Shown here piece after piece: positions 21,641 through 31,749 of a stretch of 64,000 bases of DNA. A program made the position numbers and the translations under genes. The DNA is from Craterostigma plantagineum (Eukaryota > Streptophyta > Magnoliopsida > Lamiales > Linderniaceae). Location of the stretch: assembly GCA_027422505.1 (NCBI GenBank), contig JAPQWV010000002.1, positions 22,018,001-22,082,000 of the forward strand. Direction: 5' to 3'. The notes under the pieces are model-generated. The model was not told the DNA's origin. It ran no database searches and saw only the letters and a program-made list of their open reading frames with translations. Numbering within the stretch: the first letter of the stretch is position 1; every line of letters begins with the position of its first letter.

Positions 21641-23202
21641 AACCTACTTTGCTGATATAGTTCAAACCACAGAAAGGAGGCGACAGGAATTAGAGACAGC
21701 ACAGGCCATGCTTACCCATGACCCCCTGAATGGAACTCTGACTGAGAAGGAGAGGGCAGTAGCTAAGGATTTCAGGTTCCTCAGTCAAGCATGTACAAAA
21801 TTCCTGGCCCAAAAAGCAAAAGCTGCTTGGTTACGGGATGGAGACCAGAATACTCGATATTTCCATGCACTGATTAAGCAAAAAGTGTATAGGAATAGGA
21901 TCACATCTGTGGGAACTGCTGAGGGAATCACACTAGTGGAACCCCGAGCCGTTGTCTCCCATTTCACTGATTACTACAACAAGCTACTGGGCTCTGATAA
22001 TGGACAGTTGGAGGACATTGATGGCTGTGTAATTGCACAAGGGAGAACTCTATCTGTGGCTGAACAGGTCAGCCTCATTGCACCTTTTTCCAAGGAGGAA
22101 GTCAAACAAGCAATATTTTCTATACACAGCAACATAGCACCTGGCACGGATGGTTTTAACAGTGAATTCTTCAAGGCTGCCTGGCTCACTGTTGGGGAGG
22201 ATCAGATTGATGCAGTGCAAGAGTTCTTCACAGGAGGTAGACTCATCAGAGCCCTGAATCAGACCACCATAACATTTGTGCCGAAGACTGACCATCCTAG
22301 AACAACATGGATTACAGAACCATTGCATGTTGTAATACAGTTTATAAGTGTATTTCTAAGTTGATGTGTACCAGGCTAAGGAGGGTGCTGCCCAACCTTG
22401 TGCATGATAATCAGGGGGCGTTTGTTCCTGACAGATCTATAGGCCACAACATCATGATTAGTCAAGAGCTGTTAAGACTATACAAAAGAGGGAATGCCTC
22501 CCCAAGATGTATGATGAAGATTGACCTTAGGAAAGCTTACGACACAGTCGAACGGAAATTCTTGATCTGCCTATTACAGAAACTGAAATTCCCAGTCAGA
22601 TTTATAACCTGGGTACAGGAATGTATTACAACAGTAACCTATAAGTTAGCTATCAATGGCTGTCTTGAGGGGAATATTCAAGGGGCTAGAGGCTTGAGAC
22701 AAGGAGATCCTATCTCACCATTGCTATTTGTGTTGGTTATGGACTATCTCACAAGGAAGCTTTTGTTGGCCTCAAAGCAAAAGGAGTTCATATTTCACCC
22801 CTGTGTAAGCAGAATAACTTGGTTAGCTAGTGCTTTGCGGATGACCTTCTAATTACGTGCGAGGCTCAACTGAAATCAGTGGCATTGATAACTGCTAGTT
22901 TGGAGCATTTTACCAAGACATCAGGCTTAATTGCCAATCCTGCGAAGTCAAGTATCTACATTGCAGGCACAACTTTCACTACCAAAATGCAGCTAATGAG
23001 TTTAACTGGATTTGCTGAGGGTCATTTCCCCATGAAGTATCTTGGAGTACCTATATCACCCACCAAGTGGAGCAGATCTGAGTGTGAAGCATTGGTTGAA
23101 AGAATTGTGCGCAGAATTTCTTGTTGGACTTCAAGGAATTTATCGTATGCGGGAAGATGTTGCCTAATAAACTCGGTTTTGCTGTCGCTACACAGCTACT
23201 AG
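21603..23202 (+). pseudogene. LINE-1 ORF2 reverse transcriptase domain
   Basis: It includes AAWLRDGDQNTRYFHALIKQ, APGTDGFNSEFFKAAW, GAFVPDRSIGHNIMISQELL, MKIDLRKAYDTVE, ARGLRQGDPISPLLFVL and, after a frame change near 22830, CFADDLLITC, the catalytic [FY]xDD box. Then come KYLGVPISPTKWSRSECEAL and SRNLSYAGR. These are the ordered motifs of non-LTR RTs. At least two frameshifts and one stop disrupt it, so no active enzyme is expected. Confidence 0.92.
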
Positions 23203-24091
23203 GGATCTATATTCTTGCTGCCGAGAGGTGTAGTACTGAGGGTAGACCAAATATGCCGAGAATTCCTATGGGGCAGAAGAGTAGGAGGGAAAATAAAAGC
23301 GTTGGTAGCCTGGGACATAGTATGTCTGAAAAAACAACATGGGGTCTAAATATTAACGATTGCGGGACTTGGAACTATGCAACTATGGGTAGGCAGATTT
23401 GGGATATTACATGCAAAAAGGATAACTTGTGGATTAAGTGGATTCATAGTATCTACCTTAAAGGGCATGATTTCTTGGAGTATAACTGTATAGGCGATTG
23501 TAGTTGGCAATGGAAGCATCTAACTAAAGTCAGGGAAAAGTTTCGCGAGGGGTACAACTTGGGGGTGTGGACACCTAATGCAGATGGGATTATACTGTTA
23601 CATCCGGCTACAACTAGCTAAAAGGGGAAAGAGGCAAGTTTGGGCCGGCAGTGGCTATATGGAATCGATGGAATCGGCCTAAGCATGCGTTTATGCTATG
23701 GCTCATTATTCACCAGCGGCTACTTACTCGGGATAGGTTGCTGGAATGGGGAATAACAGTTCCAGATACTCGGTGTTTGTTGTGCTTCGATAGTGATGAA
23801 AATATTGCACACGTACTCTGTTTGTGTTCATATAGTAAGATGGTCAATCTTGGGGCTAGTAAGTGGCTGCAGATTGAGGTGCCGGATAACTATGATAGAT
23901 GGGTGAGAAAGTTGATTCAATTGGGGAAGAGGAAAAATCCTGTAGCAAAAATTCAGGTTGCTGGGCTTGCGGCATTTGCTTATGGGTTGTGGAAGGAACG
24001 GAATGCTCGCCGACATAATGCGGATGGAATGGACACGACGACTCTGCTCAAGACTATAAGAACAAATTCAAGCTTCAGATACGAGGGATGA
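23203..24091 (+). pseudogene. LINE-1 ORF2 C-terminus (zf-RVT)
   Basis: WNYATMGRQIWDITCKKDNL and WIKWIHSIYLKGHDF are followed after a stop by KHAFMLWLIIHQRLLTRDRL and TRCLLCFDSDENIAHVLCLC, the cysteine/histidine zf-RVT region that follows plant LINE RTs. The last readable piece is GLAAFAYGLWKERNARRH, the usual ending. Confidence 0.88.
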
Positions 24092-24192
24092 GGTTCAAGA
24101 AACTATCTCGCCGAGCTGAGAATTATATTCATGAGCTGTTGATTCCTTAGTTTAGCCGTGGTATGGGGATAATGTATGGACACATGGGTTCT

Positions 24193-24221
24193 TGTGGTAA
24201 TTAAAATCTTTCTTTACCACA
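24193..24221 (+). other. 3'-terminal hairpin of LINE-1
   Basis: TGTGGTAA (24193-24200) and TTACCACA (24214-24221) are exact complements around a 13-nt loop, immediately before the A tail. LINE-2 has an equivalent hairpin at 29896-29921. Confidence 0.75.
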
Positions 24222-24239
24222 AAAAAAACACATCCTTTT

Positions 24240-25738
24240 ATCTCGAACCTTCTTTATCTTAAGACCTGAGCGCTTAGCACGTTTTGGGAGCGAAAAAGAG
24301 ACATCAATAAGATTGACTCATTCTTCATATCTAATCAAGATCTCAGCAACAAGAGCCTCATTCTTCATTGGGTTCCTTGAGCATGTGGAATCTACTCTTC
24401 TCGAAAAATGGTCGTCACGAACTCGTCGCTTTCTCATTATTACAGCAAAGGCACACTTTCCTCGATCAAATGGCTTTGATCCTCGCCGACGTGCGGTTGA
24501 TTGTCATAAAACTGTTCTTGAACTTATATGGGTGTTGCGCCTTTCTTCGTTGCCCTGGTTTGGAGAATTACGGCAGCATATACGATTCCAAGATTAACAC
24601 TGAACTCGTCCAAAGAGTCAAAAGAATTTATAGTCAACACCCGCAAAGAGATCTCCTTGTTGCTGAAAGTATTGATGGGAAGACTTGAGAGCTGGTTGAC
24701 CTCAACTTGGAACGCAAACATCCTAGAATTACCCATGCGAACATCCTCCGTTTTAGTAATGAAACGTAGCATCGAGGAGAGTGGTATCCAACAATCGATA
24801 AGCAGTTAAAGGATCTACAAGGAGGGCAAATCATATTTGCAGCACCATTATCTAGTAAACTCCCATAACTACTTTCCCTCCGTTTAGCACTATCTTCGAG
24901 AACTCGTATATAAGAACATAGTTCAGCATTGCCAACATTATCCAAGTCATTAAAAACGTCAACAGACACTAACGAATCCCTCTCAAAGTCGATGGAAGCC
25001 TTTGCGATAGATAAGAACCTCATTGCCTCAACAATACACCAACGTCCCCGATCAAAAACATCAAATTTCGATATGCTGAAACTCTTTTATGCTCCTCAAG
25101 AATGTCTGCTAATACTGACTCCTCATCGCCTAATATGAATTCACCAACCAACATGAGCGAATCTTGCACAATCAACATCGATGAGTCACCATCGCTCGAC
25201 GTGAATTCATGCTTATAAACAACCTGTTCAACTTCAACCAACACCGATAAGTCGTCATCACCTACGACTAGCTTCTCAGTGCTGCCATCAACTAAAACGA
25301 TCCACTCAAACTAACAACGGTAAATTCCTGTCAGCCAACACCGAGGCGTACTCATCATTAATCGCTGACCCATTAACATCTACCTCAGCGACAGTCGACG
25401 AGTCCACATCAACAAACACTGAAGGGTCATCATCAGCAAACACCTAGTCATCATCAACACCAAACTTCATAAGATCAAATCATTTAAGCAAAGGTTCAGT
25501 GAAGTCATTCCAAATCGGAGTATCCCTACCTTCGCAAAACTCGACGTACCATTCCCGAGCCTTGCCTTCGACATAGAGGTAGACAACCTTTGTTCGCTCA
25601 ACATCACTAATGGTCGTCAACGCGAAGTATTGATTTCATTTCTCCATCCAAGATATAGGTTTTGTTCCATCGTAGAGGTGAGGTGCCTCGTACCAAGTTA
25701 TAATTACCATCATTGAATTCCAAAGCCAAGGATCGAAA
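24240..25738 (-). pseudogene. Gypsy gag and acidic spacer, decayed
   Basis: Just inside the primer site the minus strand reads YDGTKPISWMEK, stop, NQYFALTTISDVERTKVVYLY, VEGKAREWYVEFC and PIWNDFTEPLLK, which is the Ty3/gypsy retrotransposon gag core. From about 25440 leftwards an acidic stretch follows (SVFVDVDSSTVAEVDVNGS, SVLVEVEQVV, DEESVLADILEEHKRV), then low-information frames as far as 24300. Stops are frequent. No protease or RT appears, so this element probably relied on a relative. Confidence 0.7.
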
Positions 25739-25750
25739 GCTCTGATACCA
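25739..25750 (-). other. Primer binding site of the gypsy element
   Basis: The minus strand reads TGGTATCAGAGC two bases after the LTR end, complementary to the 3' end of tRNA-iMet. Confidence 0.85.
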
Positions 25751-25752
25751 CT

Positions 25753-26208
25753 TGTAAGATCCCGGCCGAACTCACTCTCTTTGTTTGAATCGCGATCTAT
25801 GCCAATTTGACTTTCAACTTATGTTTAAGGCTTCTTACTCGTATTTTATCAAACAGTTGGTAAGCGCCTTTTATTTCGAGAAAAGTAAAGATCGATTGAT
25901 GATCAAAGGAGAATGAAGTGAGATAGAGAGAGCTGAGAGAGATATAGGAGATTGAAAGTGAAGATCGAAGAAGGACAAGAAGGGAGATCATAGTCGAGAA
26001 GAAGAACTAAGGAAAGAGTTAGAATATATTTCTTTTTGTTTACTGTCGATATCTCCATTACAGAATATAAACACAAACTAGTAAATGGGCCAAATAAACT
26101 AGCAAATGGGCCATAACTAAATATATGTAATCCATTAAGCGAATGGCCCAAGCCCAACTTTTTACGAGCCCAAATGATCTTCTAACGTAATAATGTCGGG
26201 TTCTGACA
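25753..26208 (-). repeat. 5' LTR of the gypsy element (456 bp)
   Basis: On the minus strand it starts TGTCAGAACCCGACATT and ends GATCTTACA, next to the primer site. It is similar throughout to 18755-19161 but has about 50 bp more. Confidence 0.88.
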
Positions 26209-26897
26209 TGCCGCCGCGGCGCCACCTCCACCTCCGCCGCCGGTGCTGGTGCCGCTGCCGCGCACCGCCACCACGTCCACCTACGCCGTCGGTGCTGTTT
26301 CCACCTCACTGCCTTTCGCCACCATTCACAGTCCTCCCATGGGTCTCTTGAGTTGGGATCCCGTCTCTCACTACCCATTCCGCCAGGAGTTTTTCTCCCT
26401 CGTTGGAGCATTTTCTCCCTATGTGGACCCCAGTCCGATAAAAATGAGATCCCCGTAGTCAAACACCGAAGAAAGTGATGAATATCGTAGATTTAGCTTA
26501 TAGTTTTTTTGTGATAGGTTCTTTAGTTCTTCGTATTTAAGACCGTGTATCTTGTTTTCTCTCCGTTTTCTTTTTTGTTTGGTTGTTTCATGCTCCGTCT
26601 GAGCCTTTGTTCTCTTCCGGGATTATGTTACTAGAGAGACCTTTTGGGCTATTTAGCCCGTGCATTTTTGTTAATGATTAGCTATCTTTTAGGAAAAAAA
26701 TAATTGAAGAATAAACACGTAAGTTTTAAAAAAATAAAAGAAATTGAAAAGGAGAAAAAACTATAAAGGAAAATAAATTAAAACATAGAATAGTCTTTAT
26801 CTCTCCTATCGTCACGTCTTCTTCATATGTCTTCCTTCCCCAAATCTCATCAGCAAACAACAAAAAAGATAAAATAAAAAAATAAAAGGGTTGTGGG

Positions 26898-27042
26898 GGG
26901 AACAGTGCCCCGCTAAGTATAATGAGGCACTGTAGCTCCAGCTAGTTTTAGCGTCACGTTTGGCGGCAGATTATAGCTCAACCACCTCCAAACGTAACGT
27001 GGAACGCTAGCTATGGCGTTCCATTGGAGATGCCCTAAGTGA
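26898..27042. repeat. MITE-like half-element with three nested hairpins
   Basis: ACAGTGCC (26902-26909) pairs with GGCACTGT (26926-26933); AGCGTCACGTTTGG (26950-26963) pairs imperfectly with 26988-27008; GGAACGC pairs with GCGTTCC (27001-27022). The right end CATTGGAGATGCCCTAA is like the terminal repeat of common plant MITEs, but no matching left end (TTAGGGCATCTCC) was found nearby. Confidence 0.45.
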
Positions 27043-27366
27043 TTACAATATTGTGCAGTTTAAAAATATCACGGTTCATAATATAAAGTCTCATTAGAGT
27101 AGGAACGTTCTCGTACTCATTGGTGATATCCAAACACATTCTCGTCGATAAGAAAGATATGTTCCATAATTTTTCCATGTGTGAAAAGATAAGAAATTTT
27201 ATATTATATAATCATAGATTCTATGTAAACATAAATTACCCCTGTAAATATGTTTTTTACTTTCTTCAAGTAAATATGAATGTGTAATTTACCAGATGAC
27301 GTAACAAATTAATAAATGATCACATTTCAAATTAGTTTTAAAATATTAACTTTTGAAAGATGATTC

Positions 27367-27446
27367 CAATACAACGGGGAGGTGAAATTACATAAGAGAA
27401 GTAATTGACTCAATACAACAGGGAGGTGAAATTACATAAGAGAGTT
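27367..27446. repeat. 44-bp tandem duplication
   Basis: CAATACAACRGGGAGGTGAA and following bases occur at 27367 and again at 27411, nearly identical over about 36 bp. Confidence 0.8.
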
Positions 27447-27450
27447 GGAT

Positions 27451-27822
27451 GTTCAGAGAAAGTTCAGGCAGATATAGAAACGTTCGAATCGTACGGAGTT
27501 GGAGCATAGGCTGCGCGAGAAAGAAGTTGAAGATGAGAAATGTCAGCTGTAGGTCAAGCAGGCTTATGAAGGTGAAATAAATTTTGCTTGTTAAATTTTG
27601 TAGATATAGGGGGAGCTCACTTGATTGTGTTATTTCTGTGTTATTATAAAACATTTCAATTTGTCAGTTCATTTATGTTCATTCGCAGAATCTGCTAATT
27701 TGCATGAGTGTTTGATGTGATGTTTTGTGATAGGTATGAATAATCTTAACATAAATATGAGGAATAAGGAGACTGACTACGAGAAGCTGAAGAATGATTA
27801 TGACAGAGGAAAATATATATAG
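27451..27822 (+). pseudogene. Two exon-like pieces of a coiled-coil protein gene
   Basis: Piece 1 (27451-27571) reads TELEHRLREKEVEDEKCQL and VKQAYEG with two in-frame stops, then a GTGAAA donor. Piece 2 (27734-27822), after an acceptor-like TTTTGTGATAG, reads MNNLNINMRNKETDYEKLKN and DYDRG. Both are charged heptad-like sequence. They could be remains of one coiled-coil gene with an intron of about 160 bp. The family is not recognised and the stops suggest a dead fragment. Confidence 0.35.
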
Positions 27823-28241
27823 TTAAACTGAAAAAAAGTATAGCAAAAAAGAGTGAAAGATAAGCATTTCTGGTGACTGATGAGAGGTTTGTTGCGTTGG
27901 ATCTTCTCGATTAAATTTTTTTCTACTTGAATAGTGTGTGAATGGTGATTTTTAGTGCAGCTAATAATGGTTGAGTTTGCTCGATGTTGAATCACAAACT
28001 CAGTTCCTTTCTAGAATCTATGTTGCATTGATATCCTTATATATAATCTGAAAAACAGGCAGATATAGAATGTAAGTACGCAGAGATATATATACATAAG
28101 GATGGTACTGTGGTGCCCCGCCATCTACTTCCCCTTTCTTATGTCAACTTAAGCGACTATCAGTAATATAAACTAGAAAGCATGCAAAAATGCGTATAAG
28201 ATTTTTCCTTTCATATAAAGGAAACCAATATGTACATGACA

Positions 28242-29790
28242 GGAAAGCATATGACACGGTAAACTGGGATTTCTTGAAAGCTTGGCTGTGTCTGCTCAAA
28301 TTCCCCATGAAGTTTGTAAATTGGATCATGGAATGTTTTACAAATCTCCATTGATGGGTCTCAATCTGGTAACATTAAGGGTGCAAAAGGGCTGCGGCAG
28401 GGTGACCCGGTTTCACCACTCATCTTTGTGCTTTCAATGGACTATCTGACTAGGAAGTTGCAACTTTCAACTCAAGGCCCTCGATTCAGATTCCATCCCA
28501 TGTGTAAGCACCTTAAATTGGTGAATTTATGCTTCGCCGACGACCTGATGATTTTTTGTAAGGGCACTAACGGGACTGTCACAGTAGTGATGGAAGCATT
28601 GGACCATTTCCACCAAGATCTGGGCTGGAGGCGATTCAACAGAAGTCCAGCATGTACATTGCAGGATCATCTCACATGGTATCTGAGCAGATACTCAAGA
28701 CCTCGGGCTTTAAACTGGGAAATTATCCTACGAGGTACCTAGGAGTCCCTCTATCCCCGGTAAAATGGAGAAGAGACTCATGCCAGTCCCTAGTGGAGAA
28801 AATTATAGGGCGAATTCAGTGTTGGTCTACTCGCAATCTCTCTTATGCGGGAAGGTTGTGTTTGATCAATGCGGTTCTATTGGCTACACATGAGTTTTGG
28901 GGATCCATATTCCTCTTGCCCAAGGCGGTTGCCAAAGAAGTGGACAGAATTTGCAAAGAATTCCTATGGGGTAAAAAAGCTATTGGCAATTGTATTCCAC
29001 TGCTAAACTGGCACAGTGTCTGCTGTCCAAAGACGAAAGGGCTGAATTTGAGAGATTGTGAAACGTGGAACCTGGCCCTTGCAGGCAAGCAGATATGGGA
29101 CATCACTTTGGAGGTAGACTCTTTGTGGATCAAATGGATAAATGTCATCTACCTTAAGGAACAAATTTCTGGGATTTCATACCCGCAGCTGACTCTAGCT
29201 GGCATTGGAGGAAGATTAACAGAGTGAAAGAGAAGTTCATATTGGGATATAAGGGCAGGGATTGGGTACCTGCTAAAGATGGGATCTACACTGCCCAAAT
29301 TGGATATGATTGGCTCAAAGGCTCCTCTCCTAGGTTCCACTATTGTAAGGCAGTCTGGAACAGACTAAACATCCCTAAACACCCCCTGCTGCTGTGGTTA
29401 ATTTTGCAAAAAGAATTATAACTGTGGAACGACTGATTAGCTGGGGGATGAGCATTTCTGATACTTGCTGTAAGTTGTGTAGTGTGTATGCTGAAACTGT
29501 GGAGCACCTCGTCTTGGTCTGCCACCTTTAGCCAAACTGTAATTAAGGGGATTAATGCATGGTTACAGATTGGTGGATCGATACAGAACTTTGTGGACTT
29601 GTGTAGCTAGATGGAACAAATGGGAAGCAAGAGAAGTGCCTCAGCCCGTATAAGTGTGGCCTGTTATGCTGCTACTCTTCACCATTTGTGGTGTGAACGT
29701 AACAGGCGATTGCATGGCTTGGGATCGAGGAGTGTGGATCAGATTATCCCCAAGATCAAACAGGAAATGAAGATATGGTTTCAATGATTT
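28242..29790 (+). pseudogene. LINE-2 ORF2 remnant (RT palm to zf-RVT)
   Basis: GAKGLRQGDPVSPLIFVL, MDYLTRKL and LCFADDLMIFCKG (catalytic FADD) lie near 28375-28570. After a frameshift, 28652-29227 is open for 191 codons (SRNLSYAGRLCLIN, NLRDCETWNLALAGKQIWD). After another, 29224-29421 covers KDGIYTAQIGYDWLKG and RLNIPKHPLLLWLILQKEL, the zf-RVT region. Without the N-terminal RT and endonuclease it cannot function. Confidence 0.9.
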
Positions 29791-29895
29791 ATCCATGTGA
29801 AACAGGCCAATAGATCACGTATACTTCATATCATTAACCTTAGCTAGATTGTGCGTGTATTAGTGGTGTGTAGTTGTAACTACTAGTTTATTTAG

Positions 29896-29921
29896 TGGTA
29901 AATGGAAAATACTCTTTACCA
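29896..29921 (+). other. 3'-terminal hairpin of LINE-2
   Basis: TGGTAAA (29896-29902) and TTTACCA (29915-29921) form a 7-bp stem with a 12-nt loop directly at the A tail, as in LINE-1. Confidence 0.75.
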
Positions 29922-29943
29922 AAAAAAAAATATGTACATGACA

Positions 29944-30693
29944 AAATCTTATTCAGGTCCTAAATACATGGGAGGTGTCTACCCCCTGTACATGAATGCA
30001 GCAAAACAAAAACTAACGCCCGCCACAAAGGTCGCATACATGTACACGCTGCCCTCAAAAATCCCCGGAAGTCCCAAAAGATTGTCACTCTTTTTGAGGG
30101 CAGGCCAATGGACCCATCTCTGATTAGGACCATAAACTAGTTTAAATACTTTAGGCGTCCCGTTGCCTCACCTTGGAATAGAATCAAAGAGGATAACAGC
30201 CTCGCCATTTATGCGATCACGTACCGTGCTCGGGCGCATCTACAACACATAAACATGGGATGGACTATATAGCCCAGCAAGTGAAAAATATGCAAGTCGT
30301 GCAGGCCCGCAAAGGCATCCACGTCAATGCATCTTAACCCTCATAAATCAAACTCGATCTCATATCGTTCAGGGTCATCGGCTAACTTACTATGCACCAT
30401 AATGAGCTCAGATCCAATATGAATAATTGTGATAGTGACCTACGCTGGATGGCTCACGCTAGGTTTCCATAGGTCGCCCCTTCCCTTAATACCCGTAAAA
30501 TTTAAAACGGGATTCCTATAGTTAATATAGTGTAATTAGCGGCGTTATCAATAATAAAATTCTTGATATTCAATTTTAGAGAAAACCGAAATATGAACTT
30601 ACGATCGAAAAATAGAATTTGGAAGCCATCGGAAATATAAGAACAAGTTATACGATATCAAAAACTAAATACTACGCTATAGCTACAGATACA

Positions 30694-30698
<5 letters not shown>
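29944..30698. other. Sequence without recognised gene
   Basis: The only open frame (29902-30123) starts inside LINE-2 and looks accidental. Words such as GTGACCTACGCTGGATGGC and CATAGGTCGCCCC resemble the LTR-like sequences at 32800-33600 and may be a remnant of that family. Confidence 0.35.

Positions 30699-30726
<28 letters not shown>
30699..30726. repeat. (AT)n microsatellite
   Basis: About 14 AT units directly abut the left end of the foldback repeat at 30728. Confidence 0.95.
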
Positions 30727-30727
<1 letters not shown>

Positions 30728-30729
<2 letters not shown>

Positions 30730-31335
30730 GGTGAGCAAAACCGGATATCCTGTTTTTCGGTCCGAATTTTCGGATATCGAAAAATGGTATCCGTATCCGT
30801 TCCGGTTTTAATCGGATATCCGAAAATCGGATATACGGTTTATTAGGATATTTTTACCGGATATCCACGTCCAATTTTTAAATTTATTTTCTTATATTTT
30901 TTATTATTTTCTTTTCAAAATCATATTTTTTATTTCTTATCACAATAAAAAAGTATATTTTTTATATAAGAATTTCTACACATAGTAATTCACACAATAT
31001 GTAAATGTATGATTCAAAATTACATAATAAATAATAAACTCAATACCACAAATTCACATTAATTTTTTACTTGCATCTCGATGTTTTTATGTTTTACTTT
31101 TCTCAATTCTCGAACAAAGTTTTTTGCAATTATAAAATAATATATATTTAAATATTCTATTGTTGAATTTTTTTCTTTTTGGACCTTCATTTTCTTTTTG
31201 GACTATTTTTTATTTTGATTTTATTTTTTAAAATATAAAACCGGATATCGGATATCCTGATTTTAGACAAATTACTATCCGTATCCGAGGTTTTCCGTTT
31301 TGTCCGGGTTTTGAAAACCGAATACCGGATTGGAA
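30728..31335. mobile_element. Foldback hAT-like repeat with degraded right end
   Basis: The left end GGGGTGAGCAAAACCGGATA is typical of plant hAT-derived repeats. CGGATATC / GATATCCG words fill both ends (30740-30865 and 31240-31330) around an AT-rich centre, so it folds like 16978-17688. The expected right end (TTTTGCTCACCCC) is missing and no target duplication is seen. Confidence 0.65.
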
Positions 31336-31749
31336 TATATATATATCCTTAGCTAAAGAGTATCGACTACCAATTGATGAGTATGATTAATTGATAAGTC
31401 ATTGAATTGTGAGATATCACACGTGGCAACCAATTGACGTTTAATAAGTATGACTAATATCATATTTCTTATTCAAGAAGGAAAGATTGTGCTTGACTAC
31501 AATATTACGTGGCCACAGAATAAATAGCTTTTAGGGTTGAAAAAGTAGGTGATTAATTTTTTTTTAAAGGTAGGTGATTATTTTAGTTGCTTAAAAATGA
31601 GAATTTTCGATGTAAGGAATCAAACTTATATCTCAACATATATACATCGAGCGAAGCTAGGATTGATTCTCCTCTAAGTATTTCTTCACGGATGGAACAA
31701 GAGATGCATGTAAGGAATTATTATAAGCTTTGTTTCGGGAGAAATATAT

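Larger units (their letters stand above)
19708..24224 (+). mobile_element. L1-type LINE (LINE-1), 5'-truncated
   Basis: A target duplication AAAACACRTCCTTTT flanks it (19692-19706 and 24225-24239, one mismatch), and it ends in an A run after ACCAC. It contains the second half of ORF1 with a CCHC knuckle, then ORF2 with endonuclease, reverse transcriptase and the C-terminal zf-RVT region. It lies in the gypsy element in the opposite orientation. Frameshifts and stops are scattered through both ORFs. Confidence 0.93.
18755..26208 (-). mobile_element. Non-autonomous Ty3/gypsy element, split by LINE-1
   Basis: LTRs lie at 18755-19161 and 25753-26208; the primer site is at the right LTR and a polypurine tract (AATGGGAGGGTAA on the minus strand) at the left LTR, so it points to the left. 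Without LINE-1 the interior is only about 2.1 kb: a decayed gag, an acidic low-complexity stretch and a charged segment. No protease, RT or integrase is seen. The left LTR lacks about 50 bp present near 25785-25835 of the right one. No target duplication is visible, perhaps because the left LTR edge (about 18755) is blurred. Confidence 0.8.
18532..26700 (+). mobile_element. LINE-like retroposon, internally shortened and split by a gypsy element
   Basis: A 12-bp direct repeat TAATTGAAGAAT flanks it (18520-18531 and 26701-26712), and its 3' end is A-rich (AGGAAAAAAA, 26691-26700), the signature of target-primed reverse transcription. The retroposon proper is 18532-18754 plus 26209-26700, about 0.7 kb. 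The left part resembles a 5' UTR (pyrimidine-rich, AAAACCCTAACAGCCGCC); the right part ends like plant LINE 3' UTRs (GGGCTATTTAGCCCGTGC, then an A tail). No ORF1 or ORF2 remains. The gypsy element fills the gap. Confidence 0.7.
28242..29928 (+). mobile_element. L1-type LINE (LINE-2), truncated inside the RT domain
   Basis: A perfect 15-bp target duplication AATATGTACATGACA (28227-28241 and 29929-29943) and an A tail define it. It begins directly in the RT at GKAYDTVNWDFLKAWL, so only the last third of ORF2 was inserted. Sequence and layout resemble LINE-1 (RYLGVPLSPVKWRRDSCQSL against its KYLGVPISPTKWSRSECEAL), but the copies are clearly diverged. Confidence 0.95.

Noticed and set aside
18750..26213. 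Target duplication for the gypsy element
   Set aside because: CCACA on the left and TGCCG on the right do not match; the similar CCACCTCCACCTCC on both sides is a proline-codon-type repeat of the retroposon, not a 5-bp duplication.
26058..26462. 134-codon minus-strand ORF
   Set aside because: It crosses the gypsy LTR edge into the retroposon; no conserved motif.
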